Assembly: GCA_047967505.1 (NCBI GenBank)
Contig: CM106538.1
Strand: one strand, 5' to 3'
DNA from: Dipteris shenzhenensis
Lineage: Eukaryota; Polypodiophyta; Polypodiopsida; Gleicheniales
DNA: 64,000 nt
This document shows, piece after piece, positions 42,920 to 53,800 of this stretch; positions within the stretch are counted from its first letter, which is position 1, and the number at the start of each line of letters is the position of its first letter. The notes under the pieces are model-generated. The model saw only the letters and a program-made list of their open reading frames with translations. It made no database searches and was not told the origin of the DNA. The position numbers and the translations under genes were made by a program.

Positions 42920-43794
42920 ACTCTTTCTTCTTCTTTTCAGATGCAATCCACTTCTTGCATACAGAAATATCATGCCCAAGTTTCCTACAATAGTTAATCT
43001 CTTCTTCTTTTTGTCATCCCCTGAAGAAGAGGTACCATGTGAATGATCAGCATGTGAATGAGGGGATTTACCAGCTAAAACCTTGCCTTTGCCTTTGTTT
43101 TTATGCTGGGCAGCAAAGGCTTCATCACTAGCCATAGAAGCATTGCGATTTGCACGACTTTGCTCCTCTTGAAGAAGAAGAGCAACCAACTAGTCAAATG
43201 AGAAATGGTTGGCATTGCCACCTGCAACCAACCTCAATGTAGTAGCAAAGCCTTGATAAGAATCAAGCAACCCATCATATTAGAAACAAGATGAGAATCA
43301 GGCATGATCTCATCAACGTTGGCCAATTACTCTTTCAAATCCTTCACATTAGTGAGATAGGCATCCATGTTATCACCCTCTTCAAGCTTCAAGTCCTTCA
43401 ACTGCTTGTAGAGATAGGCTACCCTCGCCTCATTCCACAACTGATACAAAGATGCAAGCTGATCCCATGCTTGCTTAGCTGTCTTGCAAGACCGAGTATG
43501 AGGGATAATAACCCATTTTACTAAAAGAGAAATCATCTAGAAATAGCATTAGAATTATCTCCTGAAGACCCATCACCCAAAAGTAGAGCCAGTGGCAGTA
43601 GGTGTAGCACCAGAAGCGGCATTACATGTAGGCCTGGCCTGAGAACCTGAAACAATATGCCATAGATTCTTGGCAACCAAAACATGTCCCATCATGTATG
43701 ACCATATGGGATAATTGGTGCCATCAATCTTGTCATTAGCTCCAAGCATCCCAAACAAATCATCCTTGCTGCTAGTCATGGTGCTAAAATTCAA
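42920..43794 (-). pseudogene. Ty1/copia gag remnant (UBN2-type)
   Basis: The capsid protein of a copia element packs its RNA. On the minus strand one reads the start MNFSTMTSSKDDLFGMLGAN and NYPIWSYMMGHVLVAKNLWH, then KTAKQAWDQLASLYQLWNEA, VAYLYKQLKDLKLEEGDNMD, AYLTNVKDLKE and DEIMPDSHLVSN, the usual order of the UBN2/gag family. A knuckle-like end YCRKLGHDISVCKKW follows near 42990-42950, but the first Cys is missing. Stops follow ATGSTFG (43573) and KDLKE (43327). Protease, integrase and RT are absent, so only a gag fragment remains. No LTR or PBS was identified at 43800-44580. Confidence 0.85.
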
Positions 43795-44589
43795 GACAAA
43801 TGCACCAGCTGGAAAAGCAAATGAGAGGAAGGCAACCTCTCAAAATCAAAAGACAAAATTCTGCTCAAGCTTCAAAGCTTATCCCTACAAAAGAATCTGA
43901 TGTGCCAATGTGTACCTATTGCAGGAAAAATCCCCAAAAGACAACACGAGGCCTTCCAAGGCAACAGGGGCCCTTTCCAAAATGCAAATGAAGCAGAAAT
44001 TGGAAAGAATCAATGCAGCAACAGCTTACCCAATGATGTATCCCGAAAGAATAGAAGCAAAAAAGCTCTGAATGCGAGCAGAGAGTTTCACCCTTGAAGG
44101 AGAGGTGAAAATGAGAGGTGAAAATGAGAGCAAATGGCAATGTGAAATGCCAATAGAGGGCTGGAAATGAGAATTACAGCAAGAGAAAGTGCTCCCACGA
44201 GGAGGAGAACACTTGGGAATGAGAGAAGGGTGATCCAATGGAGGGAAACTCGCAGCCCGAGGCAAAGGATAGCCAATGAAAGAAAAAAGGGCTCAAGAAG
44301 AGATCTCCATATCACTTCAGCAATCTCCAAGGAGCTTCAACAGCCGGCACGCAGCACGAGGCAGCAAGAAACACCTCCAAAATGCAGACACAAAAGTTGA
44401 GGCTGGTCCAAACAACCATTCCATGCATTAAAAGCAGGCACAACAGGTCTGTAGGGACTGTAGGGATGGCCATACTGTCGCTGTACAGCAAACAGCTGCC
44501 ACACGTGCAAATTGAATGAGCCGTACAACTGTATGGATTCAGTACAGCATGTAGCCACCACACGTATGAAGGAATTTCTGATTAAAAAA
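43795..44589. other. Unassigned, possibly leader of the copia fragment
   Basis: This stretch should hold the 5' leader and LTR of the copia element, but no primer-binding site or TG...CA ends were recognised. A short tandem repeat (GAGGTGAAAAT twice) lies at 44101-44126 and a few GTAC tetramers at 44500-44550. Open frames are shadows. Confidence 0.45.
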
Positions 44590-44599
44590 CATTTACATC

Positions 44600-45484
44600 A
44601 GCCCTGCAGGGCATTTGGGACTCTGGCGAGATGCCCCGGTCGCTCATAGAGGGTCTCATCCACCTTATCCCGAAAGGAGGTTGCAGAAATCTAGTGTCCC
44701 AGTGGAGGCCTATCACACTTCTGGGGACTTGTTACAAGATTTTGGCCGAGGCAATCAGCCTCTAATTGCAGCCGCTTCTCCCAGATCTTACTCATGACAC
44801 ACTGAGACGGGATTTGTGCATGGCAGAAGCATTTTTTATAACATTTTCTCTTTCTGGGAAGCTTCAGAGTGGGCCAAGCAGAGCGGCCAGAATCTAGCCA
44901 TTCTACTCTTGGATTTTGAGAAAGCTTATGACAGAGTATATTGGGGTTTTTTGGAGGGCACCCTTCTATGTTTTGGCTTTACTGATGCTTGGATCAGAGG
45001 TGTTTCCTCTTTATATAGATCAGCCCACATCCAGGTACTTATTGGTGGGGTAAGGGGTGAGAGATTTCAGATTTCCAGATCAGTCCGTCAGGGATGCCCC
45101 CTTGCTCCTTTTCTTTTTTTGTTCGTGGCCGAAGCTATGAGTATCTATGTTAGATCTCAAGCTGACATTTTTGGGCTGAGACTTCCCATCAGAAAGGAAG
45201 AGGAGCTACTTGACAGTGAGTTGGCAGATGACACAGCAGTTTACCTAGATGCCACTCCACAGACGCTCACTTCTTTCAGGACAGCATTGGATTTATTTTG
45301 CTTGGCGACGGAGGCGCGGATAAATTGGCATAAATCCAATGGCTTTTGGATCAGTGATGAGGACACTCCAGTTTGGGGGCTTGACATAGGATTCACTCGG
45401 GTTCAGAAGGGTGTGCCTGTCAGGTATTTGGGCTGCCAGGTCGGCTTGGATATTTCTTCCACGCAGCAATTTGCTCCCGTGTTG
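44600..45484 (+). pseudogene. Reverse transcriptase, family A
   Basis: The frame 44816-45568 has 250 open codons: HGRSIFYNIFSFWEASEWAK, LAILLLDFEKAYDRVYWGFL (motif A), GERFQISRSVRQGCPLAPFL (motif B) and DSELADDTAVYLDA (LADD at 45221-45232). The upstream part (44600-44815) is in another frame because of an inserted base near 44800 (GACACACTGAGACGG versus GACACTCAGACGG in the 52.5-kb copy). After TQQFAPVL the codons are filler. Confidence 0.88.
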
Positions 45485-45485
45485 T

Positions 45486-45730
45486 GGGGTATGCCAAAGG
45501 GATGGATCCCAAGAGGCATGAGAGGTTGTGACCTCTCGTATACATGGAATGTGTGCATGAGGCATTAGGCATTCATATGTGGTTTGTGGACTGCATGAAC
45601 ATAGTATAGTTGTCAATAGCAAAAAGTACACTCACGTGGGCATTCCTTCCACCCCATTTGGAGAGCCAATGCTTCTCAACTTATGCATCATTCTTCCACA
45701 CATGTGCATCCTCCAACCGGTATGTGACAG
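45486..45730. other. Filler DNA at a deletion junction
   Basis: Sequence foreign to family A replaces 1.44 kb of ORF2. It contains a palindrome GAGAGGTTGTGACCTCTC. Its source is not seen elsewhere in the window. It could be an insertion followed by deletion, or filler from end-joining repair. Confidence 0.7.
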
Positions 45731-46338
45731 GTAGCCAAGATTTTCAGTCACTTTGTGCACTCCCCATTCTTTATGACATGGGACTTAGTGGCTTGGCTTT
45801 CTCTTATTGGGCCTCAGGTTTTTTATGAGAGACATGACTCTTCTCGGGCCATTTCGATTCGATGTCATCAGGTTGAGTCATGTTCTTTGGATGTGGTACC
45901 ACACCTTCCTTTTGCAGCAGTACATGCCTCTATGGATACCTCTTCGGAGATACTAGCGAGCATAGCAGCCTAGCATATCTGGAGAGCCAGATGCATAGAG
46001 GCATTGGAGGGAACTCAGGTTCATCCCTCGCACACATTGGCTAGTATCTGGATAGACATCATACATATTTTGATGGCCGTATGGACGAGCATGCAGGGAG
46101 ACTCTCGTGCAGCCTTAGCTAGGAGGGCTTCTTTCTTCAAGGAATGGAAGGATTCTCCTTTCTTCTCTGAGACTTTTACAAGGTTGAGGTGGCACTTTCA
46201 GCCTCAGCCTTGGTTATTTTCGACCTCATTTTGAGGGGGTTTATTTATCCTCATGGTTACATGATGTATTCCGCTTTGAGCTTGCTCTCGCGGGCTTTTT
46301 CTCTTACTTAATAGAAGTCTCTTTCTTGGAAAAAAAAA

Positions 46339-46574
46339 ATGCCGCTACAATGAGTGGAGGCTCAAGAGGGAGCCAATATGACAAAACCCTAGGGCTAAAT
46401 TCCCTAACTAGACTAAGTGTCCTAACTAACCTAGCTAGTACATGTACTACTATACCAATAGTCCTAACTGACTATAACTAGGCCTACAAGGCACATACCA
46501 AGGAATAAGTGGCACCTATGGATAGCCCATAGACAATGGCCTACAACCCCTATGAGTATGAGTATGTGATCCAT
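46339..46574. other. Unassigned short stretch
   Basis: AT-rich sequence with many CTAACTA-like repeats and no coding signal; nothing recognised. Confidence 0.5.
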
Positions 46575-46880
46575 GGTCATGTGATCTCTCTAGAAACCCG
46601 CTTGTCGTATTGCTCTAAGCCCTTGAACCTTTGTGAGCTGGCTGACCTCTATGTCGAGTATTGATGCATTAATCTTGGACATGACATGTCCGATCATAAC
46701 GGTCCTATAGTTTTCCAAACTCATGGGATATTTTGCCTTGTGCATGGGGGTGATGGTGTTAAGGGTCCACGTGTGGGGGAGGCCAGTACAAACCGCTTCA
46801 TTAATAAGCTTTGCTACGATCGGGGCCAAGGTATTGATTCCATATGCAATGAACTTGGTACATAGGCCCTAGGAGAGAGG
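46575..46880 (-). pseudogene. Family B LINE RT fragment
   Basis: A 300-bp minus-strand fragment encodes LAPIVAKLINEAVCTGLPHT, WTLNTITPMHKAKYPMS, then NYRTVMIGHVMSKINASILD. It matches 15480-15260 (APILAKLFNEVVCLGFPRIW; TINTISPIHKAGDPMS; FGHVMSKIYASILD). This part keeps the NYRTVMIG segment that is damaged there. It is truncated on both sides. Confidence 0.82.
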
Positions 46881-48425
46881 ATTGAGCAACACACACTCCT
46901 TTGGCACCTTGAGTGTGACATCCTAGGATCCAAGAAATGCATAGGCTATGCATATTGGGATGGTGGCCTTAGTGGCTTCCTAGGGTCTTGGATCAGACTA
47001 GTAAAGCAGCCTAAGTAGAAACAGCTTAGAAACCTGCCACACCTAAGAGAAGCATGAGGTGAAAATGAGGAAGTAGTGTAGCCATGCACAGTTTTCTTAG
47101 ATTGCAGTCCCACTGAGATTCCCACTATTATGCCCAAACTGACTCTGTTCTATAGCATAGAGAAGGGAGGTGAGCTACACTCCCCTGTTCTACAACAAGA
47201 GATCATAAATAACGACACTCTCAAAATGGAAGATTGGCAGTAAAACAAAATGGTCAAAGCAATGGTTTATTGACACCCAGTGAGGTAGATTACGGAGCAT
47301 TCACAGTGGTGACTATGGTTATGGGAGAGTCGTCCTCTTTGAGAGGTCTTGTGGGAGCCTGCAGAGTGGTTTTGGCCCACCTAGAGACAGTAGGGTAGAG
47401 CAGAGTGCACCAATGCCCTTCTTCTCCTACACCACCCGTATTGGCAAGTGGCTCTAGATCATGGCTTCTCTATGGAATCCCTTGCAAGAGAGGCACTGGC
47501 TTAAGCAGCATCTTCTACATGCAGGTTCTTTCTAGTCTCGAAAGAAGAACATTTGTAAATGGCAACAACCTTAAATCAGAAATTAAATAATTGTTTTCTC
47601 TAAAAATGTTTAAAAAAATCCATTTGTATGTCGTATGTTGGCCCTTTCCACCTGATTCGAAAACCTTAAGTTTCTTAAAGCTCAGGATAAGGACCTGACT
47701 TTCCCACTTTTTTAGCTTTCAGAGACAAGAAAAAGTTTTCCCTTTAGACCAACCAGTTGTAATCACTAGTGCCTGATTCCTGAGAAATGTACTGCATTTA
47801 CAGAAGGAAGTAACTAAGTACACAATGGTAGGTTGTGAGGGAGAAACCATTACCTGATGTAAGGAGAAACTCTATAGCTCTTTGTAAACAGGAAAGGTAG
47901 AAAAAACCAGCTGTCATGGATTGTCCAAGATACAAGTGCTTTGTGAATCTGCTGTTCATAAGGAAATGTTCTCATGTTTATTTTTTTTTGCTTTGAGGCA
48001 TTTACTTTATATAATACTCATATGGGATTATGTAGATATTGTCACAAAATTTAACAAGCATCTAGGTTAAAAAGGAACCAAGGAGAACAGAGGTTGGATT
48101 TTTAGTAAATAGTTGTCACATACAATCACAGCATTGCAAAACCTCACCAACATAAAATGTGCCAGGATTTGCAAAAGAAAAAGAGATTCATTTATACCAC
48201 TTACCTGAGGGGAGGAGAAGCAGACCAGTAATAGCTTCTCATGTTTTAAGAAAAGGACTGATGTCATGGATGCAGAACGGTATATCATCTGAAGTATGTA
48301 ACAAAATTTCATAAGACACATACAAGTACCCATTTTTTGAACTTTAACTCAGAATTGCAAAGTTTCACGTTTATGTCACTTCCATTTGAAAGGGCAATTT
48401 AACAGAGACCTTAAATAGAACTCAG
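46881..48425. other. Unassigned stretch
   Basis: No transposon domain or gene recognised on either strand. Open frames are 60-90 codons with no motif. A T run (47982-47990) and AT-rich content are the only features. Confidence 0.5.
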
Positions 48426-48426
48426 A

Positions 48427-48795
48427 TCCAGATGCTTAAGAATAAGACTAAACACACGATGATGTACTTCTTCTTTACAAGGCAAGGGGGCAAGTCAGGG
48501 ACTTGCTCACTGCACTCCATCCCGCCATAGTGAAGATCATGCTTCACTAAGAAGACAAATCCTGAAAGAGAACGTTGCCCAGCATAAAAGATATCATAAC
48601 CAGCCAAATGACAATGTTGTCCAGATTACATGTGCTGGTTATGCTCTTGTAAAGCCACTATGTCAGGCTGCAAATGATTGAGATACACCTATGCTATCTT
48701 CCATTTTCTAGCATCACAAAAACCCTATACATTGAGTGTCAAACATTTGATTTGTGATAACGTATTTACAATTATGTACATTGCCAACAAAAAGT
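48427..48795 (-). pseudogene. Family F endonuclease start, fragment
   Basis: The minus strand reads IKCLTLNV with GFCDARKWKIA, then LQPDIVALQEHNQHM and AGYDIFYAGQRSLSGFVFLV, clearly homologous to IKCLTLNVQGLCDPRKWELA at 59.49 kb. The LQPDIVALQEH box is the metal-binding Glu segment of APE-type endonucleases. The fragment ends near 48430, so the rest of ORF2 is missing. It is the 3' continuation of the ORF1 remnant at 55.3-56.5 kb, split by the family A insertion. Confidence 0.82.
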
Positions 48796-48799
48796 TTGC

Positions 48800-49322
48800 C
48801 CAAGGCATCTGGTCCTCCAGAGCTGCTGCTCCTCCCCGTTCCCCTGCTGCTCCCTCAGCCCGTCCCTCCCTTCTCCCCTCAGTCTGTCCCTCGCCCCCTC
48901 CCTGCTGCTCCGCCCCCTCCCCCCTCCTGCTGCTCCGCCCCCTCCCCCTGCCTGTCCCTCGTCCCCTCCCCCCTGCTGTTCCGCCCCCTCCCTGTTGTTC
49001 CGCCCCCTCTCTTCCTCTCAGCCCTCTCCCTACCTCTCAGCCTGCTCCCCCCCGCCTCCTCCCTGCTTCTCCGCCCCCTCCCCCCCCCCCTCTCCTCCCC
49101 TTCCCTTCTCTCCTTCCTCTCCCTCTCCCTCTCCTTCTTCTCCACTCCCTCTCAGCCCTCCCCTCCAGTGCCCCCTCCCCTCTCAACCCCTCTCCTCCTC
49201 CCCTTGCCCCCTGCTTCCTCCTTGCCTCCTTTCCCCTCCTTCTGCCCCCTTTTCTCCCGCAGCTTATTGGAACAGAAGGAGCGTTTAATTTGTTAGAGTC
49301 GGCCTCCCCACCTTGATTGGCG
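48800..49322 (+). promoter_or_regulatory. C-rich leader of the family A LINE (internal promoter candidate)
   Basis: About 450 bp (48820-49265) are almost wholly C and T on the plus strand, with repeated CTGCTGCTCC and GCCCCCTCCC units. The opposite strand is G-rich with many GGG runs, a likely G-quadruplex former. Full-length LINEs carry their promoter inside the 5' UTR, so this may be it. Open frames through the block are low-complexity artefacts. The first ORF1 codon follows at 49323. Confidence 0.6.
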
Positions 49323-50879
49323 ATGGATACCCCGTCAGCCAATCCTACTCCACCTCCACCGGCCGTGAAAACTATCACTTTCTCTAAAGACGAGTTGCAG
49401 CAGCAAGCTCAAGAAGGATGTAGAGATTGAATGCTCTACCACGTTGCTAGCACGCATCTTCGGGTCTCACCCCTCCAGATCCCAAGCCAGAGACTGGATG
49501 CTTGCGGCTCTCCCCCAGACCTCACTCCACGATTGTTAGATGTCCGTCTTCTGGGACGAGGTTTTTTCCAGGTTGTTTTTGACACTCCACAGGCTGCGAG
49601 CACTGTGCTCAAGGCTGAGTTTTTACACCTGGGACACAGGAAGATTTTCTTTGAAGCCTTTCACATTGGTTTCGACCCAGTAGAGGCAGATAAGAAAATC
49701 TTCTCGCTCTTCATCAGGTTCCCCGGGCTTCCCCAGGTTTACCATCGACTTCTTTCTGTTATTGGGGAGCATTTTGGCGCAGTTGCTGAGATCCCACCCC
49801 TTCCTGGGTTGCCATTGACTGCAGCAGAGGCAACCAAGGCTGATGGGGTTCCTAGAGTTAGGGTCCTTTGCAAGGATCCTAACCTCAAGATGGATCACGT
49901 TTTGATCCAGCGCCCGGATGGTTCCTTTTTTCGCCAGAGAGTGGAGATTTCAGGCAGGCAGGACCAGTGTAGGATTTGCAGGACCTCGGGTCACTTTGCC
50001 AGGGATTGCCCCCAGAAGAAGAAAAGGCCTAAGAAGCCCTCTGGTACAGCTACCGCCCCAGGGCATCGACAGGGGGGACAGGGGGGTGGATTAGACCCTG
50101 CACTTGCCCCTCGACCTCGATAGAGGGGCGGTACAGGTCCAGCTCCTGCTCCTCGTCCTTCGCTTGGCGGTCCTCCTCAGTTAGGTGGTGGTACAGGTCC
50201 AGCACCTATTCCTCGGCCTCGACAGGGAGATGGTACAGGTCCTTCACCTGCTCCTCGACCCCCACCTCCCTCAGGCACATGCGACGCTCTACAGTGGGTT
50301 CTAGTACGTGTTCAGGTCCCTCCTTCAGTTCAGGAGGGTACCTTAGTAGACTCTGCTTCACCTCGAGCTGTCCCTTCTGTCTCACCCTGCACAGTCCGAG
50401 ACGCTGAAGCTTCGACCTCCTCCCCAGTTGCAGCTTCTTCCTTAGATGCAGCAGTGCTAGATGCTCCTTTTGAGGCAGGAGAGATCTCCGCGGCTGGGCA
50501 GACACAGGATAGAGAGCATTCCTCGCTTCCTCCCTTGGATAGGGGGAAGGGGATAGCTTACACTTTTGATCCTCTTCCCTCACAAGGGATCCTTCGCACT
50601 CCGGTGTCTGGCTTGCTCCACAGGAACTCGTTTTCAGCCTTGGCAGAGAGTTCAGATTTCCCAGAGGAGGAGTTTGTGCCCGCTACTTTTGGGGAGCCAG
50701 TGGTTGGGTTTCCTATTGAAAGGGCTTCTTATTCAGGTGCCAGGATTCTTTCCCCTGTTGATTTTCCACCACCTGGTTCCATCCCTCCCTCCTCAAGCAG
50801 GAGGTCTTCCCCTATTGAGGGGTTTGTTTCCGCCACTAGGTCGGGTAAGGTGTTCCACTCTACATCCTCCCGTCGATGA
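49323..50879 (+). pseudogene. ORF1 of family A LINE: DUF4283-like domain, CCHC knuckle, Pro-rich tail
   Basis: One frame of 519 codons runs from MDTPSANPTPPPPAV to SATRSGKVFHSTSSRR. It is interrupted only by TGA at 49428 (likely once TGG) and TAG at 50121 (likely once CAG, since the repeat unit reads RPRQ). The DUF4283-like region (GRGFFQVVFDTPQAASTVLK, FLHLGHRKIFFEAFHI) is at 49555-49680. The knuckle CRICRTSGHFARDC (CxxCx4Hx4C) is near 49970-50015, followed by basic KKKRPKKP. Then imperfect repeats of GGTGPAPAPRP (50050-50260) and a Ser/Pro-rich tail. The protein should bind element RNA. Its stop overlaps the ORF2 start as ATGA (50876-50879). The start codon is chosen because it directly follows the C-rich leader and opens the frame. 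Confidence 0.9.
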
Positions 50880-53800
50880 GGATTATCAGTTGGAACATAC
50901 AGGGCCTAGGTGGCGTCCCACATCGCCGCCGTAGACAGCTGATCCGGGATCAGCTTCATCCAGGTGTTTCTGGGGGTTCCATTGATATATTATTTATTCA
51001 AGAGCACAAGCTGGATTATAGAGATTGTGCCAAGTCAGGCAAGTTGCTTTCTGGCCATACTTTTTGGCCTGCCTTGGGCACCAGGGGAGGCACTTCTATT
51101 TCAGTTTCGCAGTCGGTTCTCCCCTTAGTTGTTGGGCACGGAGTCATTATCCCCTCTAGAGCTCAGTGGATTATTCTTTTGATTGGAGGGCGTAAGGTTG
51201 GCTTCCTTAACCTATATGCCTCCAACATTAGAGGGGAACGTGTCCTTATGTGGAAGACTTTGCTCTCCTGGGCCCCCATTGTGGATTCATGGGTGATTGG
51301 AGGTGACTTTAACATGGTCGAGTTACCGTCAGACAAAAAAGGGGGTAGAGAAGGCGGACTTCACTCTTTGGAGAGAGCAGCTTGGGATGCCTTCCTTTTC
51401 CATTTCTGTGGCAGAGATACTTGGTGTGATGATGCCTTTCTTATTCAGCCACGGTCCCTCCTGTTCTCTTGGTCGAACAGGAGGCAACAGATGCCTATTC
51501 ATGCACGCATTCACAGATTTTATGTAGATGACTGGGCACTAGACAGAAGTGGATCGGTATGCATTGCTGCGGGGGTTTCCACTTCAGATCACTTCCCTGT
51601 TGTGCTGGCTATCTCAGAGCCTCACTTGAGAGGCCGGTCTACCAGCATCAGGATTCCAGGTTTGCTCATGTCCAAGGTGGGCAGCCACATCCATCACATG
51701 TAGCCGCTGCCCTTTCTGGTATTAGCGACTTTTACTGCTCAGTTGCTTGTACCAGGAGACGAGATATTCTCAGACGTGAGATTGGTGTTCGCCAGCAGTT
51801 GGCAGCTTTGCAGAGGGAAGAGCAGAAACGGCCTTCAGATGCTTGGATTCAGGAGCGCCTTGCTGCAGCAAGAGCTCATCTGCAGTTATTGCTTGATCAG
51901 AGAGCAGAGTATGCCTTTCATGCACGGGAGTCCTTCTGGATTCAGATGGGTGGTAGAGTCAATAAACACTTTTTCTCTACTCTTGGCCCTAGACATAGTA
52001 GAGAGAGTGTATCCCAGCTTATTGACTCACATGGGGTTTTACAGACAGAGCCTGATGACGTCTTACACATAGCTTCAGATTTCTATGCCACCCTTCTTAC
52101 TGCTGATCCTGAGACACACGATAGAGAGGATGCTAGACAGGCTATTTGGCAGAGTATCCCTGTGTTGGTGAATCCGGATATGCATGTTCTACTCGACGCA
52201 CCTTTCACCAACACAGAGTTCAGGACTGCACTTTCAGCCCTTCACAAGGGCAAGTGCCCAGGTTTAGATGGCCTCACCCCGTCTTTTTTCATTGCATTTT
52301 GGGATATGATTGGAGACTATATTACTTCAGCCATGCAGGCCATTTGGGACTCTGGCGAGATGCCTGGGTCGCTTACAGAGGGTCTCATCCACCTTATCCC
52401 AAAAGGAGGTAGCAGAAATTTATTGTCCCAGTGGAGGCCTATCACACTTCTGGGGACTTGTTACAAGATTCTGGCCAAGGCTATCAGCCTCCGATTGCAG
52501 CCACTTCTCCCTGATCTTATTCATGACACTCAGACGGGTTTTGTGCATGGCAGAAGTATTTTTGATAACATTTTTTCTTTCTGGGAAGCTTCAGAGTGGG
52601 CCATGCAAAGTGGCCAGAATCTTGCCATTCTACTATTGGATTTTGAAAAAGCTTATGACAGAGTAGATTGGAGTTTTTTGGAGGGCACCCTTCTTCGCTT
52701 TGGATTCACTGATGTTTGGATCAGAGGTGTTTCCTCTTTGTACAGATCAGCCCATAGCCAGGTACTTATTGGTGGGGTAAGGGGTGAGAGATTTCAGATT
52801 TCGAGATCAGTCCGTCAGGGATGCCCCCTTGCTCCTTTCCTTTTTTTGTTCGTGGCCGAAGCTATGAGTATCTATGTTAGATCTCAAGCTGACATCTTTG
52901 GGCTGAGACTTCCCATCAGAAGAGAAGAGGAGCTACTTGACAGTGAGTTGGCTGATGACACAACGTTTTATTTGGATGCCTCTCCACAGACGCTCACTTC
53001 TTTCAGGACAGCATTGGATTTATTTTGCTTGGCGGCAGGGGCGCAGATAAATCGGCATAAATCCAATGGCTTTTGGATCAGTGATGAGGACACTCCAGTT
53101 TGGGGGCTTGACATAGGGTTCACCTGGGTTCAGAGGGGTGTGCCTATCAGGTATTTGGGCTGCCAGGTCGGCTTGGGTATTTCTACCACGCAGCAGTTTG
53201 CTCCCGTGTTGGAGAGCATCAGAAGGAAGCTTCTCTTTTGGAGCTCAGCCAAGCTGGATCTTGCCTCTAGAGTTGTGGTGGTTAACCAGGTCCTCTTGGC
53301 CACAGCCTGGTTTATATGTTCATGTTGGTGCCGTTCTAGGGACTGCATCATTCAGCTCAGAAGACCGATCATGAACTTTCTCTGGAGTGGGCTTGATGGT
53401 ACAGCAGATGCCTTAGCCAGGGTGGCTTGGGAGACCCTCATCCTCCCTACACAGGATGGGGGTCTCAATATTATTGATCCAGATTTACAGTGCAGAGCTT
53501 TACTTTGCAAGATGGTGGTGCGAGGACTTATGCCAGGACAGGAACCGTGGAAGGACTTTCTTATCAGCAGCATACAGAGGTGCACACCTTCCTCAGGAGG
53601 AGACTGGATGAGCAGTGTTAGATGGATCTTCACCACAGCACACCTCAGGTCACCTTCGTCCCCTCTCATGGTTGCCATTCTGAAAGCTTGGGCCAGCTTC
53701 AGAAGCTCCCTTCGGAGGATTCCTCCTTCCTCCCGGGAAGAGATTGATAGGCAGCCCATCATGTGGAACGACAGTATTTTAGATGATCTTGGCAGGCCAC

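Larger units (their letters stand above)
44590..46335 (+). mobile_element. Family A LINE with RT core, central deletion and filler DNA
   Basis: The copy begins in the RT (DSGEMPRSLIEGLIHLIPKG near 44620) and runs well to 45484 (TQQFAPVL). It then carries about 245 bp of unrelated filler (45486-45730) and resumes at 45731 with the family A segment after the zinc motif (SQDFQSLCALPILYDMGL; VAWLSLIGPQVFYERHDSSR), ending in a poly(A) tail at about 46329-46338. Against the 28.1-30.5 kb copy about 1.44 kb is missing. The 3' hairpin GAGCTTGCTC is at 46278-46287. Confidence 0.88.

Noticed and set aside
46339-48425. Possible host gene between LINE fragments
   Set aside because: Short frames only, with no recognisable protein family; AT-rich composition alone is not evidence.
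48678-49316. 212- and 180-codon open frames rich in Pro, Ser and Leu
   Set aside because: They are readings of the C/T-only leader in two frames at once. The low-complexity composition explains the lack of stops.
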